Part shown: one piece after another, positions 25,569 through 34,000 of the stretch | Layout of the letters: each line of letters begins with the position of its first letter | Position numbering within the stretch: the stretch's first letter is position 1 | Made by a program: the position numbers and the translations under genes | Source: Rhodothermales bacterium | GTDB lineage: Bacteria; Bacteroidota; Rhodothermia; Rhodothermales; JAHQVL01 | NCBI GenBank assembly: GCA_041391505.1 | Contig: JAWKNW010000015.1 | Coordinates: 73,251 to 137,250, forward strand | Direction of reading: 5' to 3' | Length of the DNA: 64,000 nucleotides | Notes under the pieces: generated by a model | Told to the model about the DNA's origin: nothing | Seen by the model: only the letters and a program-made list of their open reading frames with translations | The model's database searches: none

Positions 25569-26162
25569 TCAGGGTGCAGGCGGCGGAGCGTCCAGCAGGC
25601 GGACGATCGCATCGAGCACGCGGCGATCCGCTAACATAAGCGGGTGGGCGGCAATGGGCAACCGGATGTCCGGGTGGTTCTGCAGCACCGCGCTGCGGGC
25701 GGGGACGACGAGCAGATCGTACGGCGTCCACAGCGAAACGAATCCCACCTGGCGGAGCGTGTCCGCATCGCGGTTCAGGTCTTCGATGAACGGGCTTCCG
25801 GGCCGCATCTGCCGCAGGCCGGGAAGGGGGGCGAAGTGGGACCAGAACGTGCCCCGGTGCGGGGCGGCGAGCGTGAGCAGCCGGCCGACCTGCGCGAGCC
25901 CGCCGAGCCGCTGCACATAGTAGCGTGCGATCAGGCCGCCCATGCTGAACCCGATCAGGTCGAACGCCGCGCCGGCGAGTTCGCCGCGGGCATACTCGGC
26001 CAGCTGGCCGGCGAGGGTTTCGAGCCCCACCCGGCCATCGCTCGGTTTGAAGTCGAGCGCATGCGTTGTTCTGCCGTGGTCAGCCAGCCGTTTCTCGATC
26101 CGGCGAAAAACAGCGCCGGTGTCGAGGAAGCCGTGGACGAGTACGACGGGGCGAGCGGGCAT
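25569..26162 (-). CDS. Alpha/beta-hydrolase, lipase-like, 197 aa
   Basis: The ATG at 26162 starts directly at the edge of a heptanucleotide array. The protein has the oxyanion motif VVLVHGFLDTG and the nucleophile elbow GFSMGG (Ser73) followed by LIARYYVQRLGG, like small triacylglycerol lipase/esterase proteins (lipase-2 or PGAP1-like). A late His (IAAHPLML) could complete the triad. No signal peptide, so probably cytoplasmic. The promoter must lie within or beyond the repeat array. Confidence 0.8.
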   Translation of the reverse strand: MPARPVVLVHGFLDTGAVFRRIEKRLADHGRTTHALDFKPSDGRVGLETLAGQLAEYARGELAGAAFDLIGFSMGGLIARYYVQRLGGLAQVGRLLTLAAPHRGTFWSHFAPLPGLRQMRPGSPFIEDLNRDADTLRQVGFVSLWTPYDLLVVPARSAVLQNHPDIRLPIAAHPLMLADRRVLDAIVRLLDAPPPAP

Positions 26163-26467
26163 GGGGGATGGGGGATTTGGGATGCAAGATGCGGGATGCA
26201 GGATGCGGGATTTGGGATGCAAGATGCGGGATGCAGGATTTGGGATGCAGGATGCGGGATGCAGGATGCGGCGTGCAAGATGTTGAGTGACAGACATCCT
26301 GCATCCAACATCCTGCATCAAAATCCCATGTACAACATCCTGCATCCAACATCCTGCATCAAAATCCCATCTACAACATCCTGCATCCCAAATCCTATTT
26401 ACAACATCCTGCATCCAACATCCTGCATCCCAAATCCTATTTACAACATCCTGCATCTCCCATCCCC
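26163..26467. repeat. Large inverted tandem heptanucleotide array (GGATGCA / CATCCTG family)
   Basis: About 18 units such as GCGGGAT, GCAGGAT, GCAAGAT and TTGGGAT run from 26163 to 26188. After GACAGA, about 38 units' worth of CATCCTG, CATCCAA, AATCCCA and TACAACA-type sequence run to 26467 with occasional 1-bp slips. The order of arms and the centre (TTGAGTGACAGA, compare TGAGTACAAA) match the array at 7.8 kb. It fills most of the 440-bp divergent spacer 26163-26602; the rest holds no visible gene. Confidence 0.9.
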
Positions 26468-26602
26468 CAAACCCCGCTGTCGGCTGGCGGGTTCTGTTTG
26501 CGCATCTCTCTACACACTCCGAATCCGCGGCGCGTTCCCCCTCTTTTCTGCCGCGCCTATCGCCTCTATACCTGCATTATCTCATGGTGACCACATACGA
26601 TC

Positions 26603-28609
26603 ATGGCCAAACAATCGAAACAGAAGGCTGCCGCTGAGGCGGTGCCTGACCAGCAAGTGCTCACGGAGCGCCAGGCGCTCCGGCTGAGCGAACTTTCCGG
26701 CGTGCCGGCGCAAGAACTCGTCAAAACGACGTTCGCCGAAGCCCACGAACGGGTGAAGTGGCTGATCGATCCCCAGCTGCTCTTTTTCCGCCGCATCTGC
26801 GGCCGCGTCGTCAAAAACGACCCCGTGACCGGGGTGCAGTACGGCGTACCCAACGCGACGGTGCACGTGCAGGATACGGACTGCTCGTTTTTCGGCTTCT
26901 TCCCCGGGGGATCGCCGTTCTACTGGCTCTTCCCCTTCAACTGCCGGACCGAGGAGATCGCGACGGTGAAAACCGACGCCTGCGGCAACTTCTGCGTCTT
27001 CGTCCCGCGCTGGGAGATCGACTGGATTCTCCGCTGGCGGCTGAAATACGTGTGCTATCCGGACATCCGGATCCCGAATCTGGAGGATCTCGTCCGCGAA
27101 CTCTTCCCCATCCCGCAGCCCGATCCGCCCCCGTTCCGTCTGGATCGGCCGGAAGTGTTCGAGCGGCTGAAGGAAGTGCTCGGCGCCGGCGCCGCCGTCC
27201 GGCTCGAGGCACTCCGCGAATCGCCGGCGTTCGGCGCGTCCGCGCTCGAGGCGCAGGCCGTGCTCGAAGGGCCGGCGTTCACGACGCCGGTGCCGCCTCC
27301 GTTGCCCGTGGCGCTGACGGAGCGCGAGGGACGCGAAAAAGCCTTCGCATCGTTTGCGTCGCAGCACAACGTGGCGGCGCGGGATCTCTCGCCGGCGCGG
27401 TACCTCGGACCATTCCTGAAGTGCAAGGCCGTGCTGGTGCCCGAATGGCAGCCGATTTTCGATGTACCGGACATCACGTTCCGCGTGACGCAGGATTACG
27501 ACTTCGACGGGGTCGAGGAAGTGATCTACAACGAGGGCTTTTTTGATGTCCGCTGGAATGCCGGCCCCATCCCGAACGTGACGCTCGTGGCGTCCGGCAG
27601 CGCCCTGGCGTCGCCGATCTGCGCGGGGCCCGTCGTCCCGCCGTGTTCGGTGCCGACCATCGTCACCGCCGGCCTGATGCCGCTTGAGCCCGGTTACCAC
27701 AGTGCGGCAGGATACGCGCTGAGGCCGAACCGGCCGCGACGCCTGCCCCCGCCGGATGCGGCGTTCGGGTTTGCGGACAGTCCGAAACTGGCGGTCGGCG
27801 AGGCGCCGTATGCCGGGACGATCCAGCTGCACGGGTGCCATCGGTTTGCCGGCGCGCAATTCTATCGGCTGGTGTACGCCTTTGAGGGCGGGTCGGAGGT
27901 GCCTTTTACCCAGTTCTCCTGGAACGCGCCCCGGCTCGGTGGCGGCGCGCCGGTGCCCTTTGTGCCGGACGCGAACGGCTGGTACCCCATCGTCCCGGCG
28001 GCGGACCTCGTCTTTCCCCACTGGCTGTTGAACTGGGAGACCTGGCGCCTGACCCACGGGCATTATGCGGTGAAGCTCCAGACGGGCAACGCCGCGAAGT
28101 CGGTCATCGGGGAGAGCGCGCCGGTCGCGTTCGAGGTGGACAATACGAACCCGATCGCTTCGTTTGGCACCATCGCCTGGCGCGAGGCCGGCTCGGTGGG
28201 ATGGCAAAATCTTCCGGATTCGTGCCCGGTGCTGAGCCGGCCGGCGGGTCAGGATATCGAGATCCGCGTGAGTTACACGGCGTCGGCACCGCACTTCCGC
28301 AATGTCCAGGCGGGGGTCAGCGGATGCGACGGCAGCCCGCTGGCGCGGATCGGCGACATGACGATCCCGTCGCAGCGCAGCCGGTTCGAGCGGTGGCACA
28401 TCGCCGTGTCGGAGACCGGCTGGAGCAACGTGGGCACGTTTTTGTTGCCCGCCGGCACGCAGGATGGCGCCTACACCGTGGCGCTGGATGCCTACGGCCG
28501 CGCCTTCAACCCCGCCGGCAGCGACGCCGGCCCGGGTGCGGACTGGCACTACGATCCGAGCTGGTCGCGGAGCCATCCGCGGCGCACGATCTGCGTAATC
28601 ACGGCGTAA
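26603..28609 (+). CDS. Large protein of unknown function with carboxypeptidase-regulatory-like segment, 668 aa
   Basis: No signal peptide is evident (MAKQSKQKAAAEAVPDQQVL). Residues ~60-140 (RRICGRVVKNDPVTGVQYGV, then VKTDACGNFCVFVP) look like a carboxypeptidase-regulatory or transthyretin-like beta domain with several Cys. The middle and C-terminal parts are beta-rich and Pro-rich (FEVDNTNPIASFGTIAWR, DGAYTVALDAYGRAFNPAGS), suggesting immunoglobulin-like modules. I do not recognise the whole protein. It is transcribed alone from the large array spacer. Confidence 0.6.
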   Translation: MAKQSKQKAAAEAVPDQQVLTERQALRLSELSGVPAQELVKTTFAEAHERVKWLIDPQLLFFRRICGRVVKNDPVTGVQYGVPNATVHVQDTDCSFFGFFPGGSPFYWLFPFNCRTEEIATVKTDACGNFCVFVPRWEIDWILRWRLKYVCYPDIRIPNLEDLVRELFPIPQPDPPPFRLDRPEVFERLKEVLGAGAAVRLEALRESPAFGASALEAQAVLEGPAFTTPVPPPLPVALTEREGREKAFASFASQHNVAARDLSPARYLGPFLKCKAVLVPEWQPIFDVPDITFRVTQDYDFDGVEEVIYNEGFFDVRWNAGPIPNVTLVASGSALASPICAGPVVPPCSVPTIVTAGLMPLEPGYHSAAGYALRPNRPRRLPPPDAAFGFADSPKLAVGEAPYAGTIQLHGCHRFAGAQFYRLVYAFEGGSEVPFTQFSWNAPRLGGGAPVPFVPDANGWYPIVPAADLVFPHWLLNWETWRLTHGHYAVKLQTGNAAKSVIGESAPVAFEVDNTNPIASFGTIAWREAGSVGWQNLPDSCPVLSRPAGQDIEIRVSYTASAPHFRNVQAGVSGCDGSPLARIGDMTIPSQRSRFERWHIAVSETGWSNVGTFLLPAGTQDGAYTVALDAYGRAFNPAGSDAGPGADWHYDPSWSRSHPRRTICVITA

Positions 28610-28628
28610 CGCCCTGCGGGCTTCGCCC

Positions 28629-30206
28629 CTAAAACCGTGATGCCCGGATCCAGGTGTCCGAACGGGCCCAGGCCGCTTCGAATGCGGTCTGGGCCTCTTC
28701 GGCTTCCGCCGTTCGGCCTTGCGCCCGGAGCGCCTCTGCGAGCCCGAACAGACACCAACCGTTGTTCGGGTGGTCGGCCAGGGCTTCCCGGTAAACGCGC
28801 TCGGCATCCGTCGGTCGGCCGGCTTCGAGGAGGGCGGCGCCGAGCCAGTGGCGCACCGCGAAGTTGAGCGGCTCGGGTTCGTCGTAGATCAGGCTGTCTT
28901 CGAGCGCGATGCCGCGTTCGAACGTGGCGATGGCCTCGTCGAGCCGGCCTTCGCTGCGCAGGATCTCGCCGGCAAGAATGCTTCGCACGGCGCCGACGAG
29001 TTTATCGGCGGTGTGGCCTCTGAAGGTGGAGGTGTTGGGTGTCGAGGCGATGGCGCGGTCGAGGCGGGAAAGCCTGTCCCGCGCGCCGGCAAGGTCGCCG
29101 GTGCGCAGCTGCGCATAGCCCTGGGCGAACTCCCACAGCGCCCGGGGGATCGGCTGGGGCGGCGCCGATTTGAGGGTGAGGATTTCATCGAACCGCCCGA
29201 AACGGAGCAGCGCGAGCGGCTCGAAAAAGCGGAAGGTGTCTCCGAGCTTCGCGATGTCCTTGCCGGCCTGGATGGCCACCGCGCCCTGCCCATCCATCGA
29301 GGCCGCGAAAAGGAGCATGTGCAGGTTGTGGGAGGGGTAAATGGCGAATCCCTCACCGATCGCGGCCTTCTGATCTGAATGCCACGCCTGGATATTCGCG
29401 CGCACGGCTTCACCCCAGCGGCCCACCCGGTTGTAGGTGTGCGACGGCATGTGGTTGATATGGCTCGCGCCGGGAATGGCATTGCCGAGGTAGTCCGTAC
29501 AAATCTCGGCCTTTTGCGGCACCGAGGTCGACTCCGTGGCGTGGATGTACAGGTGGCAGGCCCCGGGATGGCGGATGTCGCGCGCAAGGACGTCCTCCAG
29601 CACCGCGTGGATGCGCCGGATGTCCGGGTCTTCGGCATTCCAGCGTCCGCGTCGCGGTTCGAGCAGCATGAGGGCTTCCGCGTAGAGGGTGCCGGTCTCG
29701 AGGTCTTCCGGATACTGCTCGTACACGCCCCTCAGGGTCTCGGCATAGAGGGTGTCGAGGCGCTTGCGTTCGTCGGTATCGTGGGAGGGGGCGTAGCGCA
29801 CGGCCATGGCATCGATGAGGGCGCGGTCGGCTCCGGTGACCGAATCGCGGCGTTTGACCGCCTCCCGGGCGGCCGTGTAAGCGTGCGGCGCGTCGTCGTT
29901 CTCCATTGGACCGTTGAGGTAGGGGCCCCAGGACCATGCCTCGCCCCAGTAGCACATCGCGCAGTCGGGGTCTCGCTTCCAGGCTTCCTGGAATGATGTC
30001 GGGGCTTCGTCGCTCGCGAAGGCATACATCATCTGTACGCCCTGATCGAAATAGGCCTGGGCCTCCGGGACGGTGGACGCCGGCCGGGTGAAGGGGCCGA
30101 GCGCCTTCGTAAGCACCGGCATCGGGCCCTCGGGCGTCGGGTGCACGGTCAAAGGACCCGGCGCGATGCAGCCGGCGATGAGAATCAGAGGAATGTATCG
30201 ATGCAT
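28629..30206 (-). CDS. TPR-repeat lipoprotein, 525 aa
   Basis: The N-terminus MHRYIPLILIAGC is a short lipoprotein signal. The protein contains repeated helix pairs typical of TPRs (AYFDQGVQMMYAFASDEAPTSF, ERVYREALADHPNNGWCLFG, LAEALRAQGRTAEAEEAQ). Conserved features (DPDCAMCYWGEAWSWGPYLN, HIHATES-like VHLYIHATEST, and INHMPSHTYNRVGRWGEA) match a widespread family of uncharacterised TPR lipoproteins. It ends 19 bp from the convergent 668-aa gene. Confidence 0.8.
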   Translation of the reverse strand: MHRYIPLILIAGCIAPGPLTVHPTPEGPMPVLTKALGPFTRPASTVPEAQAYFDQGVQMMYAFASDEAPTSFQEAWKRDPDCAMCYWGEAWSWGPYLNGPMENDDAPHAYTAAREAVKRRDSVTGADRALIDAMAVRYAPSHDTDERKRLDTLYAETLRGVYEQYPEDLETGTLYAEALMLLEPRRGRWNAEDPDIRRIHAVLEDVLARDIRHPGACHLYIHATESTSVPQKAEICTDYLGNAIPGASHINHMPSHTYNRVGRWGEAVRANIQAWHSDQKAAIGEGFAIYPSHNLHMLLFAASMDGQGAVAIQAGKDIAKLGDTFRFFEPLALLRFGRFDEILTLKSAPPQPIPRALWEFAQGYAQLRTGDLAGARDRLSRLDRAIASTPNTSTFRGHTADKLVGAVRSILAGEILRSEGRLDEAIATFERGIALEDSLIYDEPEPLNFAVRHWLGAALLEAGRPTDAERVYREALADHPNNGWCLFGLAEALRAQGRTAEAEEAQTAFEAAWARSDTWIRASRF

Positions 30207-30258
30207 GGTGGATTGGGGTGAAATCGTTGCGGGATCGAACGGCGCGACGCATGTAGCG

Positions 30259-30972
30259 CTACGAGCGCAGCCGCCGCTCCTCCGGCACGGCCTTGCGGCT
30301 GATGCCCTGATTGACCTGCACCTCGGTGCCTTTCCGCATCCCGTCGTAATACCCCTCCGACTTGCGGTGCACCACGGACGAGAGGCGCGGCCGCTGCCCG
30401 GTGGTTTTTTTGTACCAGACTTCGATCTGCGACCGCTTATCCGCCGGCACCAGCGCGCCTTCGATCACCTTGTTCGGGAAAACGCGCTGGGCGATGTGGC
30501 GCAGCCGCGTGTGCACCGCCTCGGTCCACCCGTTCCGGAAGTCGTTCACGGCCCAGCGGGCCGGCGGGCGGTTGTAGGATGCGATGAAGGCTTTCGTGTG
30601 GCGTTCGAGCTGGGCCACGAGGGCGTCGAACAGATACAGCGCGTTTTCGATGTCCGCCGGCAGCCCGCTCAGCACCCAGCGGGCGCGGACGTCGGCCTCG
30701 GACCGCCCGGTGATGTACAGGTCGTAGACCCCGACGAACGAGCAGATGGTATGCATCAGCAGCGACGCCCAGCCCGGGATGCGGTGCCAGCGGGTGTCGT
30801 GCTGCTGGATGACGTACCGGTTCGCCTGCAGGTCCGTCGCCGAGATCATGTATTTGCGCATCAGCTCCATGGCCTGGCGCTCGGCGCTTTCGGCTTCATG
30901 GACGCTGGACGTGCCGGCGGCCAGCGCGAGCAGCTTGCTGATGCGTTCGATGATTTTCTGGTCGATAGCCAT
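30259..30972 (-). CDS. DUF2786 domain protein, 237 aa
   Basis: The start IIERISKLLALAAGTSSVHE followed by AESAERQAMELMRKYMISAT matches DUF2786 (residues ~6-45), where a conserved K-(I/L)-xx-LLxLA-xxxx-(H/N)EAexA pattern is seen. The rest is a helical domain of unknown function (PPARWAVNDFRNGWTEAVHT) ending in a basic tail. The family occurs in phages and in chromosomes. No signal peptide; function unknown. Confidence 0.75.
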   Translation of the reverse strand: MAIDQKIIERISKLLALAAGTSSVHEAESAERQAMELMRKYMISATDLQANRYVIQQHDTRWHRIPGWASLLMHTICSFVGVYDLYITGRSEADVRARWVLSGLPADIENALYLFDALVAQLERHTKAFIASYNRPPARWAVNDFRNGWTEAVHTRLRHIAQRVFPNKVIEGALVPADKRSQIEVWYKKTTGQRPRLSSVVHRKSEGYYDGMRKGTEVQVNQGISRKAVPEERRLRS

Positions 30973-31019
30973 GACGGAAAGTTACGTCAGGCTCCATCCA
31001 AATACACGATCCTCCGCGT

Positions 31020-34000
31020 CTACCGCACCCGCACCATGCGTCGGGTCTCGGCATACCCTTCGGTTTCGACGCGATAAAAATAGACGCCGGCGGCCAACGC
31101 CGATGCCGACACCGTCACCTCGTGATACCCGGCGCTGTACATCGCATCGGCTACCTTCAGCCGCTCCCTGCCCAGCACATCGTAGACGACGATGCGGACG
31201 GGGGCGTTGGCCGGCAGGTCGAACGCGATGCGGGTGGCGTCGCCGAAGGGATTGGGGAAGTTCTGATACAGCCGGAAAGTCGAGGGGAGGCGTTCGCCTT
31301 CGGTCGATACCGTAAAAATCTGGCTGACCGAATTGTTGTCGACGTCGCCGTCGAGCGCATCGCCGGCCACGGCGGCGGCGTAGCGGACCTGCGCGCCTTC
31401 GGTCATCGTCGACTCGAAGCGCACGGTGGCGCTGTCTCCGGGGGCGAGTTCGTCGAGGGTACAGGCGAGCGCGTTGCCGGACGCGGTGCATGAGGCCCCC
31501 TCGGTCGACACCGCTTCGAGCGTGATGTCGGCGAAGAGGGTATCGGACAGGGTGGCGGTGCGGACCGTGTCCGGGCCGGCGTTGTGGACGATCAGCCGGA
31601 AGACCTCGCGCCGCGCCGGCGCGACGGCGCCCTCCGCATCGTTCCAGAACTGACTTACGATCGACAGGTCCGCCGCGCCTTCCTCGCAGACGTCGCCGAC
31701 GCCGTCGAGGTCGGCATCTTCCTGCAGCGGATTGGCGATGAGCGCGCAGTTGTCGAGCCCGTTGACGATTCCATCCTCGTCGAAGTCGGTGATCATGGCC
31801 TTGTCGATGGCCTTCTCGGCCGTGTTTTCCGGCTCGGTCGATCCCGGAACGGGCCGCATGGCGCCGTCGGCATACGCGGTCATAGCGCGGAAGTCGTAGG
31901 CGAGGTTCGCCCAGTCGTCATGGCTCTGGAGCGTGGTGAACGCCGCCGCGGGCGTGCAGCCGGCGGCCGGGATGTAGTTGAGGTCGACAGCGACGCGGCG
32001 GTCTTTCATGACGACGCTGTCGCCGTTCCAGTCGACGAACGGGATGTGGGCAGCCCAGACGCCGACGGATGCGCTGGCGGCGCCGGCCGTGGTCGATTTG
32101 TTGTAGACGAAATGCTGGCTGGCATCGCCACCCAGACCGCTGTTTTCGTCGAGCTCGTTTTCGTTGAGATCCGCGAGTCTGGCCGTCGAATAGTTGAGCG
32201 GCCGGCGGGGCACCATGTCCGGGAACTGGAGCGTGTAATTCATGACGCTCACGTAGTTCGGCTTGCAGTTGCCGTGGTCGCTGCCGCCGTGTTTGAGGTT
32301 GAGGGTATGGCCGAACTCGTGCATGAGCGTGCCGGCCTCGACGAGGGCGCGGGCACGCGGGAGCTGGGCCGTCGCTCCGGCCGTGAAGCCCCCGGCGGCG
32401 AGCAGGCCGGCCGTTCCCCACGAGCCGAGGGTGACCATGAAGTCGTTGCCCGGCAACTCGGCGATGCCGCTCGATCCGGGCTGATGGGCGTGATCGTGCG
32501 CGAAGAGGGCGTAGCGCATCGCGAGCCGGCGGGCGCCGAGCGCGGCGCGGCACCCGTCGCCGGCGCGTTCCGCCGCGGTGCCGAGTTTTCCATCGGCGGC
32601 TCCGGAGCCGCAGGGGTTTACCGGTTTGCCGTACTTGATGTCGTCGAACGCGCCGGCGGGTGGTGCCTCGAACCCCTCGCCGAACATCGCCAGCGGGGTG
32701 ATCTCGGCGATTGCTTCGTCCTTGATGAGATGGAGCCGGATGCCGGTTTTACCGTTCGGGTTCGTTACGGGCGCCCGGGCAAAAGCGGCGGCGACGAGGT
32801 CCAGGCCGGCCTGCTGCGGCTCGTGGCTGTGCGGGGCGCCGTCCGTCGCGTTCATCCAGTCTATTTCGATGAAGATATCTTTCTGCATCGGGTCGGCGGC
32901 ATGGGGGGCCGCGAACGCCAGGTCGGGCGTGCCGTCGCCGTCATAATCGATGCCGTCGATCTCCCACGTGTCGCAGAGGCCGTCGCCGTCGCTGTCGACA
33001 AGGCCGTCGCCATCCGGGTCGCCGCAGACGGGCGCAAACTCGGAGGTCGATCCGAGCTTGCTGGTGGCGGTGGCGGTCAGAAACGGCTGCGCCGGCATGG
33101 CATCGAGTTCGAGCACGAACAGGCCGGTGCTGTCGGGTGTCGTCTGGCCGAGCCATGTCTGCGCCCCGCCCGCGCCCGAGGCCGGCATGCGGGCGCCGCT
33201 GTAGAGGTCGATTCGGGCTTCCCACGGTTTGCTCGTTTCCAGGATGCCGCTGACGAGAATCGCACCCTCCGGCGTGCGGCCGGCCGTGATGCCGACGGGG
33301 AAGTTGAATCCCTCGTTGGGGCCGGCGTCCGCATCGGCGGTGGCCTGGCTCGTACCGAGGTCGTTGGGCGTCGTTTTTTCATCGCCGGCGAGGTCGATAT
33401 CGACGGTCCGGCTGCCGAAGAGGGCGTTGCGGCGGATGGTGACCCGTTGCGCCTCGTTGATGATGGTGACGCCGGCCTCGTTGTCCCGAATGACATTGCC
33501 GAGTTCCTGCGCGTCGCCCCCGATCAGGATCGAAAACGCGCCGTCGATCAGGATGCCGCTCCCGATGTTGAAGGGCCCTTCCTCGCCGGCAGGATCGGCC
33601 CCGATGAAATTGCTCTGGATCTGCACGTCGCTGGCTTCCTTGTACACGGCGAGGCCGGCGTTCAGGTTGCCCGAAAGCACGTTGCCCTTACCGGGTGCGC
33701 CGACGATCGTCCCTGTCGCGGCGCCGATCAACAGGCCGTGCTCCAGGTTGCCGAGCCGGTTTTTCCCGGTGATGTCGGTGCCGACGAGGTTGCTGTATAC
33801 CGCGTGGTTGGCCCCGTTACTAATAAAGATGCCATGCTGGCCGTTGCGGGAGACGACGTTGCCTTCGATGAGGGCCTCGTCACCTCCGTTCACGACGATG
33901 CCCTCGTGGGCGTTGCCCATGTCCAGCATGCCGGTCCGATCCAGGCCGATGACGTTGCCCTTCACCACGTTGGCGTTCCCCGACAGGTCGATGCCGATGC

